Source: Nakaseomyces glabratus (Eukaryota > Ascomycota > Saccharomycetes > Saccharomycetales > Saccharomycetaceae). From it: 64,000 nucleotides of DNA. Below the pieces are notes generated by a model. It did no database searches. It was not told the DNA's origin and worked only from the letters and a program-made list of their open reading frames with translations. Made by a program: the position numbers and the translations under genes. The stretch lies in NCBI RefSeq assembly GCF_010111755.1, contig NC_088953.1, forward strand, positions 62,001 to 126,000. The letters are read 5' to 3'. Positions 19,820-31,179 of this stretch are shown here, in pieces (position 1 is the stretch's first letter; each line of letters starts with the position of its first letter).

Positions 19820-20392
19820 TTATATTTGTGATTTTACTATGGATTTCAACGTCTCGTTATCAAAGAGAGCTGTTCCATCTTTCAAAACATTTGCTAGTAT
19901 ATTAACTGTCTTGCTATTGAAATCAGAAGCTGTTCTGAATGCATTCAGCTCATCACCAAAATTCTCAAACATCAAATTCAGGTAGGCATCTTGTTCTTTA
20001 CTCTGATCCGTAGCTATTCTATCTTTTAGTTGTTCTTCAGACATTTCCAACTTGTTCTGAACCGCATTTAGATTGATCGGCACAGATTTATCCTTACGTG
20101 ATGTGAATTCTGTTCTAGTCAAGGGTATATTCGCAAGCTTGTTTTTCGTTTCTTTGTCTAACTCATAAACATCTCTTTTTTCAGACTCATTCTCTAAATC
20201 TGACAGTTCTACATCTGATATAATAGGACTATTATTGTCATTCTTTTCTTCCTCATTGGTCATTTCAATATCTGAGGCAGCTGAAGAAGAACTGGAGTCA
20301 GAATCAGACTCGCTTTCGGCTGTTCTTCTCTTCTTTCTTCTTCTGTTTGTGCTTTTCCTTTGCTTTGTTTTAAATATCTCCTGAGAAGGCAT
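19820..20392 (-). CDS. RSA3: Rsa3, 60S ribosome assembly factor
   Basis: Rsa3 is a nucleolar protein of early 60S particles, linked to the helicase Dbp6. The 190-residue product (S. cerevisiae 220) starts at the ATG 20392 with a very basic stretch (KTKQRKSTNRRRKKRR), then a Ser/Asp/Glu-rich acidic stretch, then the conserved C-terminal domain from about residue 85 (IPLTRTEFTSRKDKSVPIN and the closing DGTALFDNETLKSIVKSQI). It lies between CCC1 and UTP13 as YLR221C does, in the same relative orientation. Confidence 0.93.
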   Translation of the reverse strand: MPSQEIFKTKQRKSTNRRRKKRRTAESESDSDSSSSSAASDIEMTNEEEKNDNNSPIISDVELSDLENESEKRDVYELDKETKNKLANIPLTRTEFTSRKDKSVPINLNAVQNKLEMSEEQLKDRIATDQSKEQDAYLNLMFENFGDELNAFRTASDFNSKTVNILANVLKDGTALFDNETLKSIVKSQI

Positions 20393-20752
20393 ATTGATTA
20401 TGATTTTTTTATTATATTATAGTTGTAACTAGTGTATTGTATAATGTAGGACTATATAATAAGTTTTTAAAATGAAATATGCTTATCTCATCACTAGCAC
20501 ATTTAGTTATAGCATGGCTAGTTGAAATTTTTCAAATTCATTCCGAATACCATTTTAAACACAGAAAGTTTCGTACGACAGTGATAACTACATTCACGGC
20601 ATGAGCTGTTCTCGCATCTGTAACGTTACTGAACACTCTCTATTTTGACTACGATTATTAAGTATAATGCATTATAGTTGTATATATTTGATAAAGAATT
20701 TTCATGTATTTGAGATAAATTTATAGAATATTCTATAATGGTAGTCACAGTA
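20393..20752 (-). promoter_or_regulatory. RSA3 promoter with RRPE motif
   Basis: On the minus strand TGAAAAATTT (20525-20534) matches the ribosomal-RNA-processing element, about 133 bp before the RSA3 ATG. A partial PAC-like CTCATC lies near 20487-20492. The interval also contains the UTP13 3' end. The motif match is direct; regulation is inferred from S. cerevisiae. Confidence 0.6.
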
Positions 20753-23203
20753 TCACAGCAATTTATCCATATCATGCAATGCGTAGTCTAGCAAATAGCT
20801 TTCCTTCACTAAGTTATCGACTCTACTGTAGTGTCTCTTCGAATATGGCAGTATTGTTTCTACAATTCTTACCATCCCAGGAATTTCACCAAATTCGGTC
20901 ATATCATGATTCAAGAAAATACAGGAAATGGTCTTTTGCGCCACCATATGAGTCCTGGCATTAGTATTCCAATCTCTGCATCTTTTCATTAATTGAATTA
21001 ATTGGTCCTTGTTAAGAGTTCCAATAAGTGAATCTAACTCTTGATTGAAAATGACTTTACCGTTCGCTTGCTCTGGTTGAGATCCCATAGAGCTCCTCAG
21101 AACATTGAACAGACGCATTGGGTGATCTAATTGTAATGCCAACAAGAATGCGTTAGACCACTCACCATTGTTCATGTAATTAGTCAAGGACTGTTCTTGT
21201 TCTACACGGACTTTATTTTCTTCCAGAGCACCTTGTATCTCTGCCTCAGTGCAATCCTTCCAAAATTGAAAAACACTGTCCGCATCTGCTGATATAATAA
21301 GATCACCGTCCTCTAAGACTGATAAAGCCCAAATTCTATTAGAATGACCATCAAGGTTTTTTATGCAGTCACCGCTTGCAATATCCCATACTTTAATAAG
21401 GCCATCAGCACCTGCCGAAACAAGCTGCTTTTGCTTGTTCATAAATGAGCACCTTTGTACTGCGTTAGTATGACCTTCTAATGTCTTTAAAACCGTAAAT
21501 GATTCCAGTGACCATATCTTCACTGTTTTATCACCAGAACAAGTCGCTATCCATTTTTCAGATTCACAAAAGGAAACATCCCACAGACCACGCTTGTGAT
21601 TCGCCAAAGTTGCAACTGGTTCACCAGTGTCAACATTCCAAAGTTTGCAGGTTTTGTCATATGATGCTGTGGCAAAAATAGAGTCGTTAGGAGCCATGGA
21701 AATAGCATTAATATCCTTCTCATGAGCATGACGAGTGTAAATAGAACTCTTTACAATGAAAGGCACCTCATTCAGATCATTTTTCATAGGTGGAATCTCC
21801 CATTTCTTAACCGTTAGGTCATTAGATGCTGTTATTATATATTTTGGATAGTTCTTTTCCATAACATTCGGAAGGCATACAGCAGAAACAGATGCAGCAT
21901 GCCCGACAAACGTTGCGTATATGTAAAACCGCTTAGAAGTGTTGTTCCAATGCCATAATATAGCTGTTTTATCCTTCGATGCAGTAGCTAGCCATTGACC
22001 ATCTTCGGTACAAGCTAATGAATTTAGAAGATCTGAGTGACCCTCATATAAATTCACTTCGATTGGGAGATCTGTATCTTGTGTATCTGCGTCAATTTTT
22101 GGTAGCGGGATTATTCTCAAACTTGGGGAATTAGTGGCTAATGCTATACAATCTTTGTTCTTTGTTACAAGACAAAGATCTGCTACAGTACCATGATTAC
22201 CTGCGATATATTCCTGAATTTGGATGAATTCGCTTTTAGAACTAAAAATTTCTGAATTTGGCTGAAGTAGTTGAATAGTCTGATCAGAAAGCACAGCATA
22301 AAATTGATTTCCCTGGTTTATAGGAATGACTCCTGTAATAAATAGCTCCTCTATTGGTTTTTTGGTACATTTCACCACAGAGCTCTCATTCAAATCAATA
22401 ATTTGAAAGACAGCATCTCCACCAGCAGTATATGCAAAGGTTTCGTCATTATGCGTTATAAAACCACATGCTTCGATTTGGAGATGAGCGGGGATAGTTT
22501 TCACCAGCTTTGAACTCTTACCCTTGATATTAAATCTCCATAAATTCAAAACATTATCTCTACCACCTGTGATTAGGTTCAAAACGTCTTTGTCATCATT
22601 TTTGGTAAAATCTATACCTCTTATGGCGGATGAGTGCTCTTGAACTGTAAATTTACATTTTCTGGTAACTAGATCCCAAACTTTTGCCATACCGTTGGTA
22701 TCACCCGATCCTAATAACCATATATTAGTGCCTAGTTCACCATAAAATTTTAAACTAGATATGGTACCTCCGTGACCCTTGAACGAATGAGCAATGTAAC
22801 CATTTTCGATATCAATGACCGTAATAGAACCATCAGTTCCACCAATAGCAACTAATGTTGAGGTAGGATCGCATGTCATGACATAAGAGGGAGAGGAAAC
22901 TTTCAAACTTCTTGTAATAACACCAGTTTCAACATTCACAATTTTGACTAGTTGTGATTGGGAAACGTAGATCAGATACTTTCCATCAGGTGTTAGACTA
23001 ATTCCTGTAATTTCTTGCTCATCCGCATTGTCTATGCTATGCAGAAGCTTTCTATTTGGGATAAGCTGTATGATGTTAATTTCATCAAGTACTGGACATG
23101 CCAGTAACGAGCCATCAGCAGATATAGTGGCTACGGACCCGGTGCTTGCATAAATAGGCGATAGTGAAGTACTTTTGTAACTGCACTTCAAATCGGATGA
23201 CAT
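20753..23203 (-). CDS. UTP13: Utp13, WD40 subunit of the SSU processome
   Basis: Utp13 belongs to the UTP-B (Pwp2) complex that binds U3-containing pre-rRNA particles for 18S rRNA maturation. The 816-residue protein equals the S. cerevisiae length (817). About twelve to fourteen WD-type repeats run through the first 650 residues, clear examples being TASKDKTAILWHWN, TASYDKTCKLWNVDTG, TCSGDKTVKIWSLES and SAGADGLIKVWDIASG. The last 150 residues form the helical Utp13-specific domain. It starts at ATG 23203. Position between RSA3 and IFH1 matches YLR222C. Confidence 0.97.
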   Translation of the reverse strand: MSSDLKCSYKSTSLSPIYASTGSVATISADGSLLACPVLDEINIIQLIPNRKLLHSIDNADEQEITGISLTPDGKYLIYVSQSQLVKIVNVETGVITRSLKVSSPSYVMTCDPTSTLVAIGGTDGSITVIDIENGYIAHSFKGHGGTISSLKFYGELGTNIWLLGSGDTNGMAKVWDLVTRKCKFTVQEHSSAIRGIDFTKNDDKDVLNLITGGRDNVLNLWRFNIKGKSSKLVKTIPAHLQIEACGFITHNDETFAYTAGGDAVFQIIDLNESSVVKCTKKPIEELFITGVIPINQGNQFYAVLSDQTIQLLQPNSEIFSSKSEFIQIQEYIAGNHGTVADLCLVTKNKDCIALATNSPSLRIIPLPKIDADTQDTDLPIEVNLYEGHSDLLNSLACTEDGQWLATASKDKTAILWHWNNTSKRFYIYATFVGHAASVSAVCLPNVMEKNYPKYIITASNDLTVKKWEIPPMKNDLNEVPFIVKSSIYTRHAHEKDINAISMAPNDSIFATASYDKTCKLWNVDTGEPVATLANHKRGLWDVSFCESEKWIATCSGDKTVKIWSLESFTVLKTLEGHTNAVQRCSFMNKQKQLVSAGADGLIKVWDIASGDCIKNLDGHSNRIWALSVLEDGDLIISADADSVFQFWKDCTEAEIQGALEENKVRVEQEQSLTNYMNNGEWSNAFLLALQLDHPMRLFNVLRSSMGSQPEQANGKVIFNQELDSLIGTLNKDQLIQLMKRCRDWNTNARTHMVAQKTISCIFLNHDMTEFGEIPGMVRIVETILPYSKRHYSRVDNLVKESYLLDYALHDMDKLL

Positions 23204-23802
23204 CTTGTGGTGAGTTGAACTTAATAAAGATTTGCTGAACTCTTTCTGGCTGATTAAAGAAGTGGTGATTAATATGTAGTAGTTAAACCTGAAAAAATGA
23301 GTGCAACAAATGCTTATTTATTACACTAAGTTAATCTCATCGCATCGCATCTCATCGCATCACAGTTCTTTTAGTTTGAAATTTTTCAGTCATTATATAC
23401 GTATGTATGAAGGGTAGCAGTTTAGGTAGTTTAGTATATTGATATAAAATTTAAAGTCAATAATGAGATTATTGGCATGTAAGAAATTGAGTTCATACCG
23501 ATTTTATCACTTGGTCTATTATTATGTAAGATCATATGGCTCTTTAATATTTGTTAGTAAAGTGCTAATAAATAATTCTGTTGAAAGGTCATAAGAATAT
23601 TATTCAAAAACTGCTTTCTTTAAAGTTTTACTTTATAGAATGTTCTTTGAATTTACCTGATTACCTACAACAGTATTTAAAGATCAGAACTTAATTTATC
23701 TCTAATAGGATAGGTATGCATTGAGAATATGTACGTTTTAATATATTACTGATGGTAGATGTCAATCTTCTACATTTTTCTATGGAGTTGACGGATTTCA
23801 GC
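23204..23802 (-). promoter_or_regulatory. UTP13 promoter with PAC and RRPE motifs
   Basis: On the + strand CTCATCGC occurs at 23336-23343 and again at 23351-23358 within CATCTCATCGCA (23348-23359), both PAC elements in reverse; AAATTTTTCA at 23379-23388 is an RRPE in reverse. The pair lies 130-185 bp before the UTP13 ATG with the spacing typical of rRNA-processing genes, where PAC binds Dot6/Tod6 and RRPE binds Stb3. The rest of the interval is AT-rich and contains the IFH1 3' end. Confidence 0.8.
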
Positions 23803-26160
23803 TTAAATTGATAACTTTAAATCTTGATCTTGAGCCAAATGCACGGGAGGTAATGAAAGTTGACGTTCTATCTCACTCTCTTGAAGTTGCCGAGCCTGCT
23901 CTTTTTTCAGTTTTAGTAACTTCTTTTTCTTTCTTAGCCTCCTCTTTTTCTCCTGTCTTTTCTTCTGCAATTCTTTCATCTTATCAAATTTCCGCCTTGT
24001 CTTTTCCATTCCCATATAACCAATTGGGACTTTTTTTATTTGGGTAGCATTGGCCATATAATCTTCTTCCTGAAAAGAGCTTATGCCCTTGTTTCTAAAT
24101 GCAGACAGCGGTACCTTTGGCTTCTCATACCAGTCTGTAACTGACAGTGAGTTATAAATATTTCCTTTGTTAAGATGAGCATTGTTCATATTAGAAGGAA
24201 TACCATGGCTTACAACACTTTTATCTTCATCATCGTCCAACTCACTCATATTTAATAACTCATTTAAGGTTAGTTCGTCACCTCCAGGTGATGAAGTACC
24301 TGAGAAGTCAGATTTAGTTAATGTGATATCATTTAACTTTTGTTCTTTCATCTGCTGATGCTCTTGAATTAGTGAATGCAAAGATTTAGTAGAAAGACCG
24401 TCAATTATACTGAAAGGCTTGTTCTCTGTATTCCATGTTCCCAATTTGGGCGGCTTTAAGCCAACTACATTAGCACTGACAATCTCTTTTGCTTTTGTAC
24501 CTATAGTTTTATTTCTAGCTTCAGGTGGTGGTAAGTTGTCATCCTCATCCGTTGAATCATCGTGAACATAGACAGTGGTTTCGATCACATCGTGGCCACC
24601 ATTTTTCCCCTCACTCAAATATAGGCTAATATTTTCTACATCAACACTTCCACTACTTTCTTCATCATCATCATATTTAAAATAGAAGGAATCCGGGTCT
24701 AGATCATCGATGTCAACAAAAACATTATTAATGCTGATGTCATCATCATCCTCATCAAAATCAATCGAACTTATTGATATGCCCTCTAAGTCTGAAAAGT
24801 TGTCTTCATCTGGACTTTCTTCAAGGCCTTTATCCAACGTACCATTTGAGAGGTATGAGTCGTCATCTGAAGGCAAATGTGCTTCGTCGTGTAAAAGATT
24901 GTGAGAACTGTTACTCATAGACTTCGCCTTATCGGCATTTGTTTTGAAGAAATCACTTAATTTTAGTGGGTCATCGGCTGATTTAGCAGATTTTTTACTA
25001 CTATTATTTTCTGTTTCGCTATCATCAGATTGGAAGAATACATTAAAAATATAGTCATCAGAATCTATTGAGCTGGCTTTTGGTAGTGTATCATGCTTTG
25101 AGGGCGTAGTTTTATCGCCTCTCTTTTTTTTAATTGAAAATTTTGACATATCACTGGTAACACCCTTCTTATGCGAAAATGGTTTTGCTGTATTTAGGTT
25201 GGGAATTTTGAAATCTTTTAGTTCATTCATAATATCATCATTTGTTGAATCCTTTTGAGAGGTGGTAGAGAGCTTTTTACTATCATTTTCATCTTCATTT
25301 TCTTCTTCATCATCGTTATCAAATCCGCTATATATATCGAAGTTTGACAAAGTACTCTCAGCCTCCCATCCAGACAAGTTATCGTCACTACCTAGTTCCT
25401 TTACTATATTTTGCTCTTCCTCATGTAGAATCATTGGTAGATCTTCATCGTCATTACCAGTTTCTGCATCTGAATCTAGATCATCCTCTTTTTCGATAGC
25501 ATTGAAGTAAGCATCCTGATCAATGTCGTAATCTGATTCTTCCTCCGAGCTTATAGCTCCACCTTGATCACTGTCCTCTTCTAACCCTGAATTGTTTGCT
25601 AATTTTGAAGATCCTACACTGTCACTATCATTCTCAATATTTTTATCCAGTTCGTTGTCTTCCTCATTATCGGATTTAAACTGCGGTACCGGTAGGTCTT
25701 CATCTATCTGGGCCGCCTTTGTGGCCTTATCGGGGCGGTTGCCTGTAGTTATCTTCTCATCCACTTCTTCTCCTATATCTTCTTCTTCTATGGCTTGAGA
25801 GTCGTTGTTGAGCTGATGTTTATTTTTGAAAAGTGACAATGCCTGCATCGCTTTTTTCTTCCTTTGTGCTGATAGTTTCACAAAATCGATATTTTCGTCA
25901 TCATCATCAGAGCTACTGCTAGTATCGTCGTCGTCATCATCATCATCATCGTCTTCACCTTCTTCAGATATATCAGAATGGGACTGTCGATCTGACATAT
26001 CGCTAAGTGACGAATCAGAAGAATACAAAAGACTAAATCGTCTGGGCCTAGCTGGCTTCACTGATGAACTGTCTCCATTTGTGGGCGTTACACCTTCAGC
26101 GGTCCGTTGTGCCGGAACAGCGTGTTTCCTCGGACTCTTACCACTCTTTTGATAAATCAT
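23803..26160 (-). CDS. IFH1: Ifh1-like coactivator of ribosomal protein genes
   Basis: Ifh1 is the Fhl1-bound coactivator of ribosomal protein genes under TOR control; Crf1 is its S. cerevisiae paralogue and corepressor. The open frame extends to a TTG at 26169, but the first ATG (26158-26160) gives 785 residues. Recognisable pieces in order are RPRRFSLLYSSDSSLSD, an acidic Asp run, ENIDFVKLSAQRKKKAMQAL, DYIFNVFFQSDD, DIDDLDPDSFYFKYD, the forkhead-binding STDEDDNLPPP (about residue 530) with AKEIVSANVVGLKPPKLGTW, VPLSAFRNKGI, and a basic coiled end (KKRQEKKRRLRKKKKLLKLKK). S. cerevisiae Ifh1 is about 1085 residues; this protein stops soon after the basic region and lacks the roughly 200-residue tail. 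Synteny (YLR223C) supports IFH1. Confidence 0.92.
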   Translation of the reverse strand: MIYQKSGKSPRKHAVPAQRTAEGVTPTNGDSSSVKPARPRRFSLLYSSDSSLSDMSDRQSHSDISEEGEDDDDDDDDDDTSSSSDDDDENIDFVKLSAQRKKKAMQALSLFKNKHQLNNDSQAIEEEDIGEEVDEKITTGNRPDKATKAAQIDEDLPVPQFKSDNEEDNELDKNIENDSDSVGSSKLANNSGLEEDSDQGGAISSEEESDYDIDQDAYFNAIEKEDDLDSDAETGNDDEDLPMILHEEEQNIVKELGSDDNLSGWEAESTLSNFDIYSGFDNDDEEENEDENDSKKLSTTSQKDSTNDDIMNELKDFKIPNLNTAKPFSHKKGVTSDMSKFSIKKKRGDKTTPSKHDTLPKASSIDSDDYIFNVFFQSDDSETENNSSKKSAKSADDPLKLSDFFKTNADKAKSMSNSSHNLLHDEAHLPSDDDSYLSNGTLDKGLEESPDEDNFSDLEGISISSIDFDEDDDDISINNVFVDIDDLDPDSFYFKYDDDEESSGSVDVENISLYLSEGKNGGHDVIETTVYVHDDSTDEDDNLPPPEARNKTIGTKAKEIVSANVVGLKPPKLGTWNTENKPFSIIDGLSTKSLHSLIQEHQQMKEQKLNDITLTKSDFSGTSSPGGDELTLNELLNMSELDDDEDKSVVSHGIPSNMNNAHLNKGNIYNSLSVTDWYEKPKVPLSAFRNKGISSFQEEDYMANATQIKKVPIGYMGMEKTRRKFDKMKELQKKRQEKKRRLRKKKKLLKLKKEQARQLQESEIERQLSLPPVHLAQDQDLKLSI

Positions 26161-27210
26161 GCAGCACAATTGTAATTTTATTCCTTCTTATTGTAATCCG
26201 ATTGTAGATTTTTATCTCTCGCAAAGATAATTAAAATAGTTACTTGACTGTTTTAAGTATCTTCAAAGAACTAAGCAAAATTTACTTCCAAAACTTCAAA
26301 CTAGTATACCAAGTTCCCAACAAAAAACCTTTGATAGGCCGCTTTTTTCTTGATCAGTAGAAAAAAAAATACGTTCTTAGACTTACAATATGTATAAGCA
26401 GCGTTGAGTCTAAAATATCCAAATTCAACAGTTTCTTTTTATACTTTTGGGCTTGATTCTTTCAATGCATCAATTGTTTTGCAAAAGATCAACTATACGC
26501 AATCTTTTAAGGTTCAAAAAATTTTTAGTTATTTTTTTTTCTGCAATTTCTATAGTTTGAGATGAGATGAGATGAGATGAGCGAAATTCCAAAAAAAAAA
26601 AAAAAAAAAAAAAAAAAATTATTTCAACTTCATTGCGGGTAACTTTGAGTTCCAATTGGAAAACCCCATTTGCCGTCATCTGATCATTCGTGTATTGGGA
26701 CTAATTTCTTGCACTCTGGAAGGGGAGATTGCTATTGGATGTTAGCTATATATCTCTAAATTCTGAGCAAGCCTGCCGAGTGACTAGGATCTGTTAGACA
26801 ATCCATATATCGATGGTTCATTATCTCTGTGCTACACGGTGCTGTTAGATGATGCTAGCTGATGCTAGCTGATGCTCGCTGCCCAGACTTGCTAATACTG
26901 TTCAGAGTAGGTAACTAGCTATTTAACTATATACATGTCTCTGTATACACATTCGGTCTAGCACAAATTTGGCTGGTCAGTATTCTTTTCAATGTTTCGC
27001 TGTATATCTATGGATACCTAGTAACAAGAGGGTGCTGCGGGAAAATTCAGGCATACTCCCTTTGCATCAAATGAGGCCTGGACTATGCAAATGGAAAACA
27101 TACGTTAATTACAGCTGTGAGATGTGCAAAATCTAATGCCTCGTTTCCATCCCTCGCAACAGTTGCATGTCCTTCCTTTAATTCTCGACATTTATGACAT
27201 ATTCAGGACA
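26161..27210. promoter_or_regulatory. IFH1 promoter and left edge of the repetitive adhesin region
   Basis: This is the last apparently unique stretch before the duplicated blocks. The first part should carry the IFH1 promoter. A trio of short direct repeats GATGCTAGCT/GATGCTCGCT is near 26850-26880. No gene is seen. The frame beginning 27124 has no ATG at its start and runs into element D. Confidence 0.5.
26561..26618. repeat. GATGA pentanucleotide repeat followed by 28-A run
   Basis: GATGA is repeated four times (26561-26580), then after 10 bp comes a run of 28 A (26591-26618). It is about 400 bp upstream of IFH1. The GATGAG cores resemble PAC elements and the A-run could exclude nucleosomes; both roles are inference. 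The exact A count is also prone to sequencing error. Confidence 0.8.
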
Positions 27211-27660
27211 CTTGAGCACGCCGCATCTGTGAGGAGGCTGACGGAGAAGGATAGAGAAGGAGAGAGAAGGAGAACGAGAGCGAGGGGAATGCCGCGGGGG
27301 CAAGACCCACTCTCGCAATATGTAAATCACTCGGTGAGTGGTGGTGGGGCACAGAAGTGGCCTGAGGGAGCCGCGTATGGAACGGGGAGCGACGCAGTTC
27401 GTCTGCAGGAGGGCATAGCCCACGCAGCCCACGCAGCCCACGCAGCCCGCGCAGAGCCGTACGCACACGACGCACCGTTCTTGGCATCCCGTGTCCTCAC
27501 ACCACCAACAGTACACACAACACCAACAGTAGCCTCCACACCGTCCCAGCAGCCACTGTCCAAACACCTCTGCCAAGACATGTCATGTCGCTGCCAAGAC
27601 GTGCCAAGACGTGCCAAGACGTGCCAAGACATCCCTGGGACGTGCCAAGGACAAATTCAC
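27211..27660 (+). repeat. Element D, copy 1 (GC-rich, about 450 bp)
   Basis: A GC-rich segment found four times in the window (also 38053, 47487 and, truncated, 55720). Every full copy starts at CTTGAGCACGCCGCATCTGT and ends at TGCCAAGGACAAATTCAC. Inside are a purine-rich stretch of AGAAGGAGAG type, a 9-bp CGCAGCCCA tandem repeat and a 10-bp TGCCAAGACG tandem repeat (four units here). Open frames cross it on both strands, but they differ between copies by indels, so coding is unlikely. Confidence 0.85.
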
Positions 27661-30600
27661 TGTTCTCTTCCGCAGCCAGCAACACCAGGACAAATTGCAA
27701 CCGAGCACAAACAGGGACCTGTTCAGCTAAATAGCATGTATAAAAAGGCACTGGACTGGACTCAAGGCCCTGTCGATCTGATATACTTCCCAAAACCAAT
27801 AAATCAAGCTGGACAGCAGATTATAATCACAGCATTCCTCCAAAAGCCGCACATGAATGAGCTCGCTGGCAGATGTGCTTCGAGACCTCACCGTACCAAC
27901 GACAGGTCAATTGTCTAGTACATTCCTTCGAATACCCTGTATGTATGAGTTAGCTTCAGATTCAAATTCAGAGCTAGTAAGATTTGTTAGAGGCGATGCC
28001 ACAAATTATGACCAATTTGGAGTGATGCCTGATCGGTATGCTTAGTGAATATCCCCATGTGTAACAGCAAGCAGTAACGTGCACTGTATTGGTGTTCCAG
28101 AGGGGAGTGTCAAATAGTATAGGCACTGTACAATAGATGATGCGCAGGAACAGCCAACACCTGTTTGATATATACAGTTATTGAAACTGTCATTACCAAG
28201 CTGTCTTCCCCCACCAAGTAATGCCGTAGCCGGTGTCACTTTCGAGTAAGCTCACCCAACTGTGAATTCCCAGACATTCTATTTACTGCGTATTATGATA
28301 TTCTCAGCACAATTCAACGTATCGTATATCGGACATTGTTGGAATAACTGATGCGCCCGTGAATCGAGTGTGCTGGAAAGATAGCTCCACTACTATTATC
28401 AGTAGAATAACAAGCACTAGCTGCTGATAGCGGGTCTGATACTCACAAAGTCATGATGTGTTGATATGTTTATGGTTGGTGTTGATTTATCTGGGAGAAT
28501 TATGCACACACACCATATCTAGATGGATGCAACCCTGTGGCTCTGCTATTCAACAGCATCTAATGTGCAATTAAGATATTTTACACAACAGAGATACTCT
28601 ATACGCTCAAGACACTCATCACACAAGACCTAGCTATTGATGCTAATCTGGTGAAGTCATCAACTGTCAACTGGTACAAGTGACTCCCGGATTTAAGGGG
28701 ACATTGGGAAAGATTAGTGCATGGATATATTTGTGGTTTGACGCTCTTTTGTTGATTGCTGTCTGGTTATAAGCAGGCTGTGGAAAGATACAGCAACGGC
28801 ACATCATACCATGATTGCTTTGCGGATTGTCGAAAGTGTATATCTCATTCAAGTGCACTAGACCAGTGTGGATTTCTCGAGAGCTGTGGCTAGGTGGAAT
28901 GGTGTGCATGTGATTGTGTCTAGTTGCATTGTGATGTTGGGTTGAGTCATTTGGGAAGTAAAGGACGGAGACGATGGATGTTGCGTGCCTGAGCTAATAT
29001 GAATCTCAATTCACTCTGTAAAGGGATATCGGATATAGCCAATTGGTTAATGACTTGGTGGAGCCGAGGTTTTGGTATGGGGCGACAATGACGATGTTGC
29101 TGCAATGGAATGGTCTGGTCGTGCATGTATGGACAGTCGTCACCGGTATGGCCAGACCGTTACCGTTGAATTATGTGGGATATGTGCTTTGAATGGAAGC
29201 GGTGCATGTCTGTGGCGTATTATACCACAGCCATATTGATGCCAATGTTGATGGTATGAGGCTAGGTTTTTCATATGAGGGATGATAGATACAATTGGGT
29301 AGTGTCTTGGTCTAAACCTTAGATGGATAGAGTTGCTATTGCAGGCTCAATTGGTTTCCTAACCATTTGGATTTGTATGCATTTAAGATTAAGTTGGCCA
29401 CAGCCGTCACCAGGATATATTACAGCAGGGTGCTGGAATGGTATTGTGGGAGATTGTGGGAGCGGCAGTTATGATTAGCAATGAAGGCGGTAGTGCCATG
29501 GCGGTTATGGCGGTTATGGCGAGGTGTACAACGATCATGATTATACAGAAGCAAGATGCTTAAGAGGGCAGGAGGGCAGAGGCGAGAAGGATGAGGTTGC
29601 TTCCTAGCTGGTATTACGGTGGCCATGTAGGCTCTGCGAATGATGAAAATTTTTTTAACACGGTATGGAAACGTAGTGAGTGGACAAGCGCGAGTGCATT
29701 GTACGTGGTAGTAGACAATTTTGTGTGCAGTTCTACGCATGTATAGGGTTGTCGATCTACATGTTTGGGCTGCAGAACAGGCCATGGGATCTGATGTGCT
29801 ACATTGAGTCGGTCACTTTTCCTTTTTATTCTGTTTCTAGTTTTGAATTCGAGATAGTGTAGCGGATGCCTCGATCGAGAAAGTTCAAGAGGGCATAGGC
29901 ATATGAAGATATGGACAGGCGTATGAAGATATGGACTAGTACAGACAGGTATAGACTGTCGACGCAATGGACAGAGTATTTGTGTTAAAGTGGACATTGT
30001 AGGATTGTGGAATGCAGACAGTTGCAAGAACCTCCCATAGATGAGACTTCGCCATTGGTGTTGTTGTGTCGTGGTACGAACTATGTCTTGCTTGGTTTGA
30101 GCAGGTCGAGGCCAGTGGAGTGAGCACTGGTGGGAGCACTGGTGAAGTACTAGTGAAGTATTAGTGTCGGTGGAAGTGATCCTTGGTGAACGTTACAGAC
30201 GGCCAATAGCTAGACAAGGATCAGTGGTGTTGCTGCTGAAGCGGGTGGCGACTTTGGAAGTGCTGTGCGACGAGGCCGATCCCACAGTTTTCAGCGATTG
30301 CTGCGACATTCTGAGATGTCTGTGGGACTGAGGACATTTGTGGTGGGAGGGACATGTCCTTTGTTGTATGTGTCGTCTTTCTTTTGTGTGAGAAGAAAAG
30401 CTGTGCAGGACAAATCGCAGTGTCCGCAGGTTTGTGTGTTCGCAGTTGTGCGAGCTGTGCTAGCTGTGGTATGAGCATTTGTCTTAGCAAGAAGGGAGGA
30501 GTCTTCCACTGGCCGTCTGGTCTATCCTGGTGGGCACTAGTGTGACTGATTGCTGCTATTGTATGGAAAGGCTGATAGCATTTATGAGCACCATAGACAT

Positions 30601-31179
30601 GCCGTGAATGAAACACGAACTGAAACAAGGAAAGTGAACACTGGCCGAACCCTGATGGTCCGTCTGCCATACCACAAACAGTTTACGGCGAGAAGAGGGG
30701 GAGAACAGTGTATGGAACAGTGTGAGAAGAGTGTATGGAACAGCATAGAAAAGGGACGGAAATGAGTAATATACTAGATATATTATTAACTTCAATTATT
30801 GGCTGTAATAATTGTATTGATTAAATTACATTTAATAGCTACTCGAAATTTTAATTACTAGCGGATTATTAATATTGATTATTTTCGCCGTCCATGTTTC
30901 AGTAATTTTTCTTTTTCTAATAGCAGAGAACTCCAGTGTCTCTCAGTCACCTCTTCTATGAGACACTTTATTAGCCGGGTACGTGAGTATTATTATGTGA
31001 AGCTGACAAAATTAATATTTGTGGACCACAGAAGGCGCGCTAACACTCAGTTTGGTTTTGTGATGTTGTTTTGATCAATTATAGCTCAGTTTCCTATACC
31101 TGTTTTGTTACCGATAGGAGAGAGTATGTAGAACCTTAATAGAATAATACTTTCCTGTACGACCTTCGCGTGTGTACTT
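27211..31179. repeat. Duplicated block A, copy 1 (about 3.97 kb, including element D)
   Basis: This stretch is matched end to end by 47487-51460 in the same orientation. The centre (about 28680-29880) is nearly identical between copies, while patches at 27640-28620 and 29890-31000 differ by substitutions and repeat-number changes. One example is the ATATGGACAGGC(A/G)TATGAAG minisatellite near 29895-29940, with two units here and three near 50157-50216. No convincing gene is present; the small open frames are the same in both copies only because the DNA is. Confidence 0.9.

Noticed and set aside
27124..27918. 264-codon frame through element D
   Set aside because: It begins without an ATG, is made of low-complexity repeat translation, and its frame is changed by indels in the copies near 38071 and 47505.
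29420..30027. Minus-strand frames of 121-137 codons in block A, repeated near 49679
   Set aside because: Similar in both copies because the DNA is nearly identical; composition is not protein-like and there is no recognisable motif.
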